DNA from: Vreelandella hamiltonii | GTDB taxonomy: Bacteria > Pseudomonadota > Gammaproteobacteria > Pseudomonadales > Halomonadaceae | Reading direction: 5' to 3' | Assembly: GCF_014651775.1 (NCBI RefSeq) | Contig: NZ_BMXN01000005.1 | Location: 124,001 to 188,000, forward strand | DNA length: 64,000 nucleotides | In this document: piece by piece, positions 42,487-50,314 of the stretch | How positions within the stretch are numbered: position 1 is the first letter of the stretch | Layout: each line of letters begins with the position of its first letter | Notes under the pieces: generated by a model | What the model saw: only the letters and a program-made list of their open reading frames with translations | What the model was told of the DNA's origin: nothing | Databases searched by the model: none | Position numbers and translations under genes: made by a program

Positions 42487-43427
42487 TCCCATGCTTGTTG
42501 GTAATCCGCCCGCAGGGTGGCCACTTCATCGGCCACGCTGTTGAGCGTCGTGATACCGCCCACCCCCTGCCCTGCGCCCCAAATATCCCGCCATGCCTTG
42601 GCTTTGCTGCTGCCACCTGACCCATAGCGCATGGCGCTCTTGTCGCCCTCGGGCAGCGCATTCGGGTCCAGCCCGGCCAGCTCGATGCTCTGGCGAAGAT
42701 AGTTGCCGTGCACGCCGGTAAACAGGTTGGTGTAAACGATATCCCCGGCAGCAGCCTCCAGCACCATCTGCTTATAAGCAGGCTGGGCATTGGCTTCCCG
42801 GGTAGCAATGAAGCGCGTGCCCATGTACACCATGTCCACGCCCAGCGCCTGCGCGGCGGCGATCTGCTCGCCTTTGGTAATCGCACCCGCCAGCACCAGA
42901 GGCCCATCGTAGAACTGCCGAACCTCGGCCACGAAGGCAAAGGGGTTGAGCCGCCCCGCATGGCCGCCTGCGCCATGGCACACCAGAATCAGCCCATCCA
43001 CTCCGGCATCGATGGCTTTTTGGGCGTGCCTGATCGTCGTCACATCGTGAAACACCAGGCCGCCGTAGGCGTGTACCTGCTCGACCACCCGGTTGGGCGC
43101 ATGCAGGCTGGTGATGATCAGCGGCACCTTGAACTCTGCGCACAGCGCTACATCGTGGTCCAGGCGGTCATTGGTGGGGTGCACGATCTGATTCACCGCA
43201 AACGGTGCGGCGGGCTCTTGCGGGTGCTGAGCGTCATAGGCGTCCAGCGTCGAGGTAATCTGCTGCAGCCACTCCCGAAGCACTTCCGCAGGCCTGGCGT
43301 TCAGCGCCGGAAACGCGCCAATAATCCCCGCCTGACACTGGGCAATGACCAGCTCAGGGCCGGAAACGATGAACATGGGAGAGCCGATGACCGGCAGCGT
43401 CATTGAGGCAGTCAGTTGGGTTAGCAT
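42468..43427 (-). CDS. Nitronate monooxygenase family FMN protein
   Basis: 319 residues, an FMN TIM barrel. Motifs: LPVIGSPMFIVSG at the N-terminus, LVCHGAGGHAGRLNPFAF (about 163-180) with the conserved His, and GVDMVYMGTRFIATREAN (about 215-232) for the FMN phosphate. The family includes nitronate monooxygenases and enoyl-ACP reductase-like FabK; the substrate here is unclear. Start ATG 43427 is preferred over an upstream in-frame start (43466) because GGCGAG precedes it. The 3' end overlaps the isomerase gene in the opposite strand. Confidence 0.82.
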   Translation of the reverse strand: MLTQLTASMTLPVIGSPMFIVSGPELVIAQCQAGIIGAFPALNARPAEVLREWLQQITSTLDAYDAQHPQEPAAPFAVNQIVHPTNDRLDHDVALCAEFKVPLIITSLHAPNRVVEQVHAYGGLVFHDVTTIRHAQKAIDAGVDGLILVCHGAGGHAGRLNPFAFVAEVRQFYDGPLVLAGAITKGEQIAAAQALGVDMVYMGTRFIATREANAQPAYKQMVLEAAAGDIVYTNLFTGVHGNYLRQSIELAGLDPNALPEGDKSAMRYGSGGSSKAKAWRDIWGAGQGVGGITTLNSVADEVATLRADYQQAWDQLRRR

Positions 43428-43512
43428 GGAAAACTCGCCAGTTATTATTGTGAACCAATACTGCAAAAGGCCCCACTGGGCCTTTCAGGAAGATAACGCA
43501 CTGCAGTGGCAT

Positions 43513-43609
43513 GGTCGGAACAACCCTGCGCGGGGGCGCTGTGAACCCATCCATGGGCGCTACTTTCGCCATCCATGGCGAAAGACCCCCGCTACGGGTT
43601 ATTCCGACC
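43513..43609. repeat. 97-base imperfect palindrome, REP/MITE-like
   Basis: Outer arms GGTCGGAA / TTCCGACC, then AACCC / GGGTT, then GCGGGGG / CCCCCGC, enclosing a second perfect hairpin CTTTCGCCAT-CC-ATGGCGAAAG (43563-43584) and a CCCATCCATGGG half-hairpin. It lies between etfA and the monooxygenase gene. The layout (long nested stems with ATGGATGG loops) is typical of dispersed intergenic palindromes; copy number elsewhere cannot be seen here. It may also act as a terminator for etfA. Confidence 0.7.
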
Positions 43610-43631
43610 AAGACGTGGAAGCAAGAAGCTT

Positions 43632-44558
43632 TTACAGCTTGCTTTCCAGCTCCGGCAGGATCTCGAACAGATCCCCTACCAGGCCGTAGTCGGCTACCTG
43701 GAAGATCGGGGCTTCTTCGTCCTTGTTGATCGCCACGATCACTTTGGAGTCTTTCATCCCCGCCAGGTGCTGAATCGCGCCGCTGATGCCCACGGCAATG
43801 TAAAGCTCGGGGGCGACGATCTTGCCGGTCTGGCCTACCTGCATGTCGTTGGGCACGAAGCCTGCATCCACCGCCGCACGAGACGCGCCAATGGCGGCGC
43901 CCAGCTTGTCGGCAATGCCGTCCAGCAGTTTGAAGTTTTCGCCGTTGCCCATGCCGCGGCCGCCGGAGATGACGACCTTGGCACCGCCGAGTTCCGGGCG
44001 GTCGCTCTGGGCCAGCTCCTGCTTCACGAAACGGGACTGGGCGTTGTCGACGACCACGTCCACGGCGTCCACGCTGGCGCTACCGCCGCTGCCTACCGCA
44101 TCGAAGGCGGTGGTGCGCACGGTGATGACTTTCAGCGGGTCGTCGCTTTTCACCGTGGCGATGGCGTTACCGGCGTAGATCGGGCGCAGGAAAGTGTCGG
44201 CGCTCTCGACGCCAATCACTTCCGACAGTTGGCTGACGTCTTTCAGCGCGGCCAGCCGGGGCAGCACGTTCTTGCCGGTGGTGGAGGCGCTGGTCAGCAC
44301 GTGGGTGTAGTCGTCGGCCAGGGCGACCAGCAGCGCGCCCATGGGCTCGGCAAGCTGATGGGCGTAGACGGCGTTGTCTGCCACGCGCACCTTGCTCACG
44401 CCGTCGAGTGTCGCGGCGGCTTCGGCGGCGGCCTGGACGCCTTCACCGGCGACCAGTACATCGATATCGCCACCGATCGCCTGGGCGGCTGCCACGACGT
44501 GGGCGGTGGCGCTGGCCAACTGACCTTCATGCAGGTCGGCAAGTACCAGAATGCTCAT
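43632..44558 (-). CDS. etfA: Electron transfer flavoprotein alpha subunit
   Basis: 308 residues. FAD is held by the C-terminal domain, with [12 protein letters not shown] (about 198-209), [20 protein letters not shown] and the diagnostic segment [18 protein letters not shown] (about 272-289). With EtfB it accepts electrons from acyl-CoA dehydrogenases such as those encoded here and passes them to ETF-ubiquinone oxidoreductase. It lies 14 bases after etfB. Confidence 0.96.
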   Translation of the reverse strand: MSILVLADLHEGQLASATAHVVAAAQAIGGDIDVLVAGEGVQAAAEAAATLDGVSKVRVADNAVYAHQLAEPMGALLVALADDYTHVLTSASTTGKNVLPRLAALKDVSQLSEVIGVESADTFLRPIYAGNAIATVKSDDPLKVITVRTTAFDAVGSGGSASVDAVDVVVDNAQSRFVKQELAQSDRPELGGAKVVISGGRGMGNGENFKLLDGIADKLGAAIGASRAAVDAGFVPNDMQVGQTGKIVAPELYIAVGISGAIQHLAGMKDSKVIVAINKDEEAPIFQVADYGLVGDLFEILPELESKL

Positions 44559-44572
44559 GAGATCAGCTCCTT

Positions 44573-45322
44573 TTAAAGCACTTTGGCTTCGTTTTTCAGT
44601 TTATCGATCAGCTCGTCCACCGAGGCGACCTTGATACCGCCCTTGCGCTCGGCGGGTGACTCGACCTTGAGCAGCGTGACGTTCGACGCGACCTCGACCC
44701 CATAGTCGGCGGGGGTCTTGACGCCCAGCGGCTTTTTCTTGGCCTTCATGATGTCCGGCAGCTTGGCGTAACGCGGCTCGTTGAGGCGCAGGTCGGTGGT
44801 GACGATGGCGGGCAGCGTGAGGGCGACGGTTTGCAGGCCGCCGTCGATTTCACGGGTCACGTTCACCTTGTCGCCATCGATGGCGACTTCCGAGGCAAAC
44901 GTGCCCTGGGGCAGATTGGTCAGCGCCGCCAGCATCTGGCCGGTCTGGTTGTTGTCGGTGTCGATGGCCTGCTTGCCAAGAATCACCAGACCAGGCTGCT
45001 CTTCATCCACCACCTTGGCCAGCAGTTTGGCCACCGCCAGCGATTCGACGCGCTCGTCGGTCTCGATGTGGATGGCGCGATCGGCGCCCAGCGCCAGCGC
45101 GGTGCGCAGCTGCTCCTGGGCAGCCTTGGGGCCTACCGTCACGGCGACCACTTCGCTGGCTGTCCCCTTCTCTTTCAGGCGCACGGCCTCTTCCACGGCA
45201 ATTTCGCAGAAGGGGTTCATGGCCATCTTGACGTTGGTCAGATCCACATCGGAGTGGTCCGCCTTGACGCGGATCTTGACGTTGTAGTCGATGACGCGTT
45301 TTACCGCGACGAGGATTTTCAT
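44573..45322 (-). CDS. etfB: Electron transfer flavoprotein beta subunit
   Basis: 249 residues. [20 protein letters not shown] at the N-terminus, the family [18 protein letters not shown] segment, and the AMP-binding [18 protein letters not shown] loop (about 120-137) are all typical. The ETF-beta recognition loop [20 protein letters not shown] follows. First gene of etfBA. Confidence 0.96.
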   Translation of the reverse strand: MKILVAVKRVIDYNVKIRVKADHSDVDLTNVKMAMNPFCEIAVEEAVRLKEKGTASEVVAVTVGPKAAQEQLRTALALGADRAIHIETDERVESLAVAKLLAKVVDEEQPGLVILGKQAIDTDNNQTGQMLAALTNLPQGTFASEVAIDGDKVNVTREIDGGLQTVALTLPAIVTTDLRLNEPRYAKLPDIMKAKKKPLGVKTPADYGVEVASNVTLLKVESPAERKGGIKVASVDELIDKLKNEAKVL

Positions 45323-45379
45323 AAGGCATGCTCCTACGATTGAATCATCAGCTTTTTAGCTCTTCAGCTTTTAGGCTTA

Positions 45380-45396
45380 ATTCCGCACAGTAAAAT
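45380..45396. promoter_or_regulatory. Putative operator, copy 3 (TTCCGC-ACA-GTAAAA)
   Basis: Weaker match to the same palindrome family, 58 bases before the etfB start. Confidence 0.35.
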
Positions 45397-45423
45397 AATA
45401 TTTCACTTTATAAAAAGAACAAT

Positions 45424-45453
45424 AAAAAAACGCCTGCCAAAGGTCAAGCGTTT
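45424..45453 (-). terminator. Terminator of the membrane-transporter operon
   Basis: AAACGC (minus strand) pairs with GCGTTT across an imperfect loop, followed by a run of seven T. It lies 18 bases past the 45471 stop. Confidence 0.55.
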
Positions 45454-45470
45454 CAGACAACGACCGCCTG

Positions 45471-46856
45471 CTAAAACGGCGACCAGCCAAACCAGAGCGC
45501 CAGCAGCGGAATCGACGCAACCAAAAAACGCCCATTCCAGCGGTAGCCAATACGGGTCGCGGGCACGCCGGTAAAGCGCGACAGAATCAGCATCGACGCC
45601 GTCATGGGCGACGACATCAGCGCCAGTGCCCAGCCCACCATCAACGACGCCCCGATCAGCGCTGGTGTCAGCCCAGGGATGTCCAGAGTGGGCAGCAGGC
45701 CCACCAGCAGCGTCACGGTGACGATAGGATTGACGCCTATTTGCGCCAGCCCCACGACCATCAGCATCGCCAAGACTGCGTTGAAGGTGCCCAGCGGGCC
45801 GAGCACCGCCAGCAGCGGCCCAAGCTGTTGGGTATCCACCAGGCCCACACACAGATGCCCCAGGTAGCCCGCCGCCCCCAGCACCACGATCTCGTTGGCG
45901 CTGGGCGACAGCAGCCAGGGGAGCTGGCGATGAACCGCCGTTAGCGCTGCAGGCAGCCCGGCGTAACCCAGCCGGCGCCGCTGCCAGGCAAGCCATAGCA
46001 GCGCCCCGCTGGGGGCTCCCAGCAGTGCGGCAATCGGCAGACGCACGTCGAGCAGCCAGGCCAGCGAAAACACCAGTGCCACGATGCCGATCAGCAGCAC
46101 ACTGAACTGGGCCAGAGGGCACAGCGAGGGGGAAACGGAGGATTTGTTGGCGGGCGGATGCGGACCCGTCAGGTAATCCACCGCCCAGCCCGCCATGAAA
46201 ATCAGCCCAGCCGCTCCCAGAATGTAAGGGGCTAGCTGCAGCCAGGTGACCTGGGGAAGGCTGGAAAGCACCACGGCCACCCCGATGCCCATGGGCGAAA
46301 TCAGCGGGGCCAGCGAAAAACCGCGCAATAGCGCCAGCATCATACGACGCTGGCGCGCCTGCTGCACCCAGGTACGGCCCTGGGCGGCGCTCAGGGTATT
46401 GCTCTTTTCGATCATGGCGGCAAACAGGTTGAGCACGCCAATGTTCAGAATGATCCCAAACAGCGCCGACCCCAGCGAGAGAATCGGGTAGCGGCGGCCC
46501 GGGGGCTGCAACAGCATGCTCTGGCCACAGCGGCGCACCAGACGGGAGCGATAGGCGGGCAACCTGAGCATGCTGAGCGCCACCACGAAAGTGGCAAAGA
46601 ACGCAAAGCGTCCACTTGCCTCGAACAGCAGTTGGCCGGGGGTTGGCGAGCGCCACAGCGCCAGCAAAGTCAGAAGGCCCGCTGCACACAGCAGCCCCTT
46701 GGCCATACGCGTCAACTGGCCTCGCAGGGTCGCCAGATAGAGCAGCAGCGCGACAATGCCCACGGCCTGCCACAGCACGCTGCCCCCTACCAGATGGATC
46801 AGGGTAGCCAGCGTTACCAGCAGTAGACAGGAGACCCGCACACGGGCTGGGCTCAC
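45471..46856 (-). CDS. Polytopic inner-membrane protein, possible ion/organic-anion transporter
   Basis: 461 residues with about 12 hydrophobic segments and few charged residues between them. The segment LAQIGVNPIVTVTLLVGLLP (about 370-389) and the Ser/Pro-rich MSSPMTASMLILS near 420 resemble re-entrant loops of the ion-transporter superfamily (ArsB/NhaD, dicarboxylate carriers). A cytoplasmic loop around 235 carries PHPPANKSS. I do not recognise a specific family. It overlaps the thioesterase gene by four bases (ATGA) and is co-transcribed with thioesterase, ligase and dehydrogenase genes, so export or import of a carboxylate or CoA-pathway product is a reasonable inference. Confidence 0.6.
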   Translation of the reverse strand: MSPARVRVSCLLLVTLATLIHLVGGSVLWQAVGIVALLLYLATLRGQLTRMAKGLLCAAGLLTLLALWRSPTPGQLLFEASGRFAFFATFVVALSMLRLPAYRSRLVRRCGQSMLLQPPGRRYPILSLGSALFGIILNIGVLNLFAAMIEKSNTLSAAQGRTWVQQARQRRMMLALLRGFSLAPLISPMGIGVAVVLSSLPQVTWLQLAPYILGAAGLIFMAGWAVDYLTGPHPPANKSSVSPSLCPLAQFSVLLIGIVALVFSLAWLLDVRLPIAALLGAPSGALLWLAWQRRRLGYAGLPAALTAVHRQLPWLLSPSANEIVVLGAAGYLGHLCVGLVDTQQLGPLLAVLGPLGTFNAVLAMLMVVGLAQIGVNPIVTVTLLVGLLPTLDIPGLTPALIGASLMVGWALALMSSPMTASMLILSRFTGVPATRIGYRWNGRFLVASIPLLALWFGWSPF

Positions 46857-47323
46857 TCGTTTGGCTCCTCCGCCTGTGGGTCCGGCATGCCGTGAGCCGA
46901 CTCGCTGCCGCTGCGGCGGCGAAACGACCCCTCACCCATGGCCACGAGGCGGCCCTGGTCATCGACGATGTCACCGCTGGTCATGTAGGTCTTTTGGCCG
47001 CCCCCGCGCAGAGTGCCCGTAGCGCGCAATACGCCCTGCCGGGCGGGCCCCACGAAGGTGGTGGTCAGAGAAAGCGTCATGCCACGACGAATGTTGCCCG
47101 GCACATCGCAGTGCAGGCCCGCCAGGCTCAGCGCGCTATCCAGCATCGAGGCCAGTACGCCGCCGTGGACGTTGCCGCTGCGGTTCAGGTGCTTGGGCTC
47201 GATGGTGAGTTCCACCACCGCGCGCCCCTCTTGCCACTCGACTACGTGCATCCCCAGCAATTCGTGATAGCCCATCAGCGCCTGGGGCGTGGTCGAGGTG
47301 CTTGGGCTGTCTGTTTCGCTCAT
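46853..47323 (-). CDS. PaaI-family thioesterase (hotdog fold)
   Basis: 156 residues. The hotdog helix and active-site segment HLNRSGNVHGGVLASMLDSA (about 43-62) is the PaaI/4HBT signature (Asn and Gly-rich HGG with downstream Asp). The rest forms the beta sheet, and the 25-residue tail is disordered. Hydrolyses acyl- or aryl-CoA, probably to rescue stalled CoA intermediates. Start ATG 47323 follows AGGAGAGCG; upstream frame to 47497 lies within the ligase gene. Confidence 0.87.
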   Translation of the reverse strand: MSETDSPSTSTTPQALMGYHELLGMHVVEWQEGRAVVELTIEPKHLNRSGNVHGGVLASMLDSALSLAGLHCDVPGNIRRGMTLSLTTTFVGPARQGVLRATGTLRGGGQKTYMTSGDIVDDQGRLVAMGEGSFRRRSGSESAHGMPDPQAEEPNE

Positions 47324-48921
47324 GAGGCGCTCTCCTGCTGGGCCAGATCCCGCAGCCGCCCTTTCAAAATTTTCCCGCTGGCGGTGGAAGGCAATGACTC
47401 CATCAAGACAATTTGAGTCGGCCGCTTGTAGGGCGCCAGCCGTTCGGCAATGAAAGCTTTGAGTTCGGCCATATCGACCTCGATACCCGGCTCGCACTGC
47501 ACGAACGCCACCACTTCCTCATTGCCCGCCACCTGCCGCCCCACCACGGCGGTCAAGGTGACTGCCGGGTGCTCGTTGATCACCGCCTCCACGTCCGGCG
47601 GATAGATATTGAAGCCCGAACGGATGATCAGCTCTTTGCTGCGGCCGACAATATAGAGCCGATCGTCGTGATCCAGCCTGGCGATGTCGCCGGTATTGAG
47701 CCAGCCATCTTCCGTCAGGGTGGCGCGGGTCGCCTCCGGCTGGCGGAAATAGCCTTTCATGACGTTGGGGCCACGCACCCAGAGTTCGCCTACTTCTTCT
47801 CCTGCGTTCTCGGTGGTGCCGTGACTGCCCAAGGGCTCCAGCCGATACTCCAGCAGCGGCAGCACCCGGCCCACGGTGCTGCTCTGGTGGCGGTCGTCGA
47901 TACGCGTCTGGCTGATGGTCGGGCTGGCTTCGGTGAGGCCATAACCATTGTGCAGGGTCAGGCCAAACGCGGCCTCGACCCGGGTCTTGGTATCGCTGTC
48001 CAGGGGTGAACCGCCTGCCGAGATATAAATGAGCGCCGGCGCTTCCAACGCCCGCTGCTCGCGCTTCAGGTACTCCAGCGCCCGAGCGTACATGGCGGGC
48101 ACCCCCTGCAGTACGGTAATGCGCTCCTCTTTCAAAGTGGCCAGCAGGTGCGGCGCCTCGAAGCGCGGTACGGTATACAGGCAAGCCCCGTTGTACAGCG
48201 AGCCCATGCACACCGACGAAAGGCCAAACACATGGGACATGGGCAGCACGCCATACACCCGCTGCCCTTCGTTGAGATGGCGCATGCCGCCGGAAATCGA
48301 GGCGATATACAGAATGCCACGATGGGTGAGCATCACGCCTTTCGGCGTGCCGGTGGTGCCCGAGGTGTAGATCATCGCCGCCACCTGTTCGGCACCGCTG
48401 GCTTCTACGGGCTCGGGCTCACTATCGCACAGTGGCGAAATGGCCAGGCTACCCAGTTGAGGGTGCTGGTAACGGTCGGCTGCGTGACGCTGGGCGTGTT
48501 GAACCGCTTCGGCAGAGGCTTCGCAGGTATAGAAGATACGCCGTGGCTGGCAATTCCCGCGAATCGCGTCCACCTCTTGCGCCGACAAGCGCGAGTTGAC
48601 GATGGCGACCCAGACGTCCAGTTCACTGGCGGCCAACAGCAACACCACCAGTGCCCGACAGTTTTCACTGACCGTCATGATCCGGTCGCCGGGGCGCACG
48701 CCCAAGGCGCCCAGCCACTCGCAGGCGGCCCGAATCTCCTGGCCCAGCTCGGCGTAGCTCCAGCGGACGCTGCCATCCACCAGCGCGGGGTGATCCGCCA
48801 GGCGCTGAGCGTTTTCCAGCACGCGGGTGCTCAAACGCTCGGGTAGCTCCGCCAACAGCTCGCTCGCTAAGCGACCAAAGATCGTCTCGTCTGGCGCTTG
48901 GTAAGGGACCGACAGAGCCAT
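47320..48921 (-). CDS. Acyl-CoA synthetase (AMP-forming ligase)
   Basis: 533 residues, ANL superfamily. P-loop YTSGTTGTPKGVMLTHRG (about 190-207), the acyl-pocket region GYGLTEASP (about 324-332), hinge and core GWLNTGDIARLDHDDRLYIV, and catalytic C-terminal Lys in STASGKILKGRLR. It activates the substrate acid to CoA thioester, the entry step for the pathway encoded around it. The exact acid is unknown; an aliphatic or dicarboxylic acid fits the neighbours. Start ATG 48921 is shared with the dehydrogenase stop (TGATG) and has GGGAGG upstream. Confidence 0.86.
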   Translation of the reverse strand: MALSVPYQAPDETIFGRLASELLAELPERLSTRVLENAQRLADHPALVDGSVRWSYAELGQEIRAACEWLGALGVRPGDRIMTVSENCRALVVLLLAASELDVWVAIVNSRLSAQEVDAIRGNCQPRRIFYTCEASAEAVQHAQRHAADRYQHPQLGSLAISPLCDSEPEPVEASGAEQVAAMIYTSGTTGTPKGVMLTHRGILYIASISGGMRHLNEGQRVYGVLPMSHVFGLSSVCMGSLYNGACLYTVPRFEAPHLLATLKEERITVLQGVPAMYARALEYLKREQRALEAPALIYISAGGSPLDSDTKTRVEAAFGLTLHNGYGLTEASPTISQTRIDDRHQSSTVGRVLPLLEYRLEPLGSHGTTENAGEEVGELWVRGPNVMKGYFRQPEATRATLTEDGWLNTGDIARLDHDDRLYIVGRSKELIIRSGFNIYPPDVEAVINEHPAVTLTAVVGRQVAGNEEVVAFVQCEPGIEVDMAELKAFIAERLAPYKRPTQIVLMESLPSTASGKILKGRLRDLAQQESAS

Positions 48922-50072
48922 CAGGACGCCTCCCGCACCATGTTGCGCGCGATCACCAGCTGCTGGATCTGCGTCGTTCCTTCGTAAATGCGGAACAGAC
49001 GCACATCGCGATAAAAGCGCTCTACGGCGTATTCCGACATGTAACCTGCTCCGCCATGAACCTGCACGGCCCGGTCGGCCACGCGGCCGACCATTTCGGC
49101 ACAGAACAGTTTGCAGCAGGAGGCCAGGGTGGAGACGTTTTCGCCATCGTCCTTGCGTCTGGCGGCGTCCATCACCATGGTTTTGCCCGCATAGGCCTCG
49201 GTCTTGCTATCTGCCAGCATTGCCTGCACCAGCTGGTGCTCTGCCAGCGGCGCGCCAAACTGCTTGCGCTCCATGGTGTAGCGCAGCGACTCTTCCACCA
49301 GCCGTTCGGCCACGCCCACGCACACCGCAGAGATATGCAGCCGCCCACGGTCGAGCACCTTCATGGCAGTCTTGAAGCCTTGGCCCTCTTGACCGCCAAT
49401 GATGTTCTCAGCGGGCACCCGGCAGTTGTCGAAAATGATATCGCAGGTATGCGCGCCCTTCTGGCCCATTTTGTTATCTGCCGGGCCACGAATCAGGCCT
49501 GGCGTATCGCCCTCAACGATAAACGCCGAGATACCGCCTGCGCCCTTGTTGTCCGGGTCGGTACGCGCCATCACGGTGAACAGGTCGGCTTCCGGGCCGT
49601 TGGTGATATAGCGCTTGGTGCCGTTCAAGAGGTAGTGGTCGCCATCGCGGACGGCGGTGGTGCGCAGGCTGGCAGCATCCGACCCAGAGTCGGGCTCGGT
49701 GAGGCAGAACGAGCTGAGAATCTCGCCGGTGGCCAGCCGCGGCACGTATTTGGCTTTCTGGGCGTCGGTGCCATCGATCAAGATGCCCTGGGCGCCGATA
49801 CCGTTATTGGTACCAAACACCGAACGAAACGCCGGGGAGGTCTTGCCGATCTCCATGGCTACCAAAGCTTCCTCTTCCATGGTGAGTCCGAGGCCGCCGT
49901 ACTCTTCGGGAATCGACAGGCCGAACAGCCCCATCTCCTTCATCTCGGCCAGGATCTCGGCGGGCACTGCATCCTCTTCGGCCAGCCTGGCTTCATTGGG
50001 AATCAAACGCTCTCGGACGAAACGGGCAATGGTATCAACCAACTGATTCAGCAGTTCGGGATCACGGATCAT
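48921..50072 (-). CDS. Acyl-CoA dehydrogenase
   Basis: 383 residues, a complete ACAD. FCLTEPDSGSDAASLRTTAV is the FAD-binding loop (about 123-142), YITNGPEADLFTVMARTD the next strand, and RIYEGTTQIQQLVIARNMV near the C-terminus carries the catalytic Glu in YEGT. It oxidises a saturated acyl-CoA to the 2-enoyl-CoA and passes electrons to EtfAB. ATG 50072 with AGGAG seven bases upstream; a longer frame to 50330 covers the divergent promoter region. First gene of the ACAD-ligase-thioesterase-transporter operon. Confidence 0.9.
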   Translation of the reverse strand: MIRDPELLNQLVDTIARFVRERLIPNEARLAEEDAVPAEILAEMKEMGLFGLSIPEEYGGLGLTMEEEALVAMEIGKTSPAFRSVFGTNNGIGAQGILIDGTDAQKAKYVPRLATGEILSSFCLTEPDSGSDAASLRTTAVRDGDHYLLNGTKRYITNGPEADLFTVMARTDPDNKGAGGISAFIVEGDTPGLIRGPADNKMGQKGAHTCDIIFDNCRVPAENIIGGQEGQGFKTAMKVLDRGRLHISAVCVGVAERLVEESLRYTMERKQFGAPLAEHQLVQAMLADSKTEAYAGKTMVMDAARRKDDGENVSTLASCCKLFCAEMVGRVADRAVQVHGGAGYMSEYAVERFYRDVRLFRIYEGTTQIQQLVIARNMVREAS

Positions 50073-50186
50073 GACGGCTCCTGGGGCAACGATATTTTTA
50101 TGGTTGGCGTTTTCGGGGCAGTGATGCCTGCCAATGCGCTTTATCGGTGGTCGACACCTCTGCCCGGCACACTGCCTCGCCTGGTT

Positions 50187-50203
50187 GTTTTGCATGGCGA
50201 AAC
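50187..50203. promoter_or_regulatory. Putative operator, copy 4 (GTTTTGC-ATG-GCGAAAC), best match
   Basis: Six of seven arm positions pair. Lies in the divergent region, 115 bases upstream of the acyl-CoA dehydrogenase start. A degenerate half-site (TTTTGC) follows at 50229. Confidence 0.55.
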
Positions 50204-50268
50204 CAGCGCTCACTCTCTTGTCAGGCACTTTTGCATAGCCTAGGATGGCAGTCAATAAACGAAACACT

Positions 50269-50285
50269 ATTTTGCAATGCAGAAC
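50269..50285. promoter_or_regulatory. Putative operator, copy 5 (TTTTGC-AAT-GCAGAA)
   Basis: Same palindrome family, 30 bases upstream of the 3-hydroxyacyl-CoA dehydrogenase start, shared by the divergent promoters. Confidence 0.5.
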
Positions 50286-50314
50286 AAAAACGCTCATAGC
50301 GAGGATGTTGATCC

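Noticed and set aside
45403..46974. A 523-codon minus-strand frame overlapping the membrane-protein gene
   Set aside because: It is a frame shadow of the high-GC gene 45471-46856: basic, Pro/Gly/Ala-rich, no hydrophobic pattern, and ribosome-binding site lacking.
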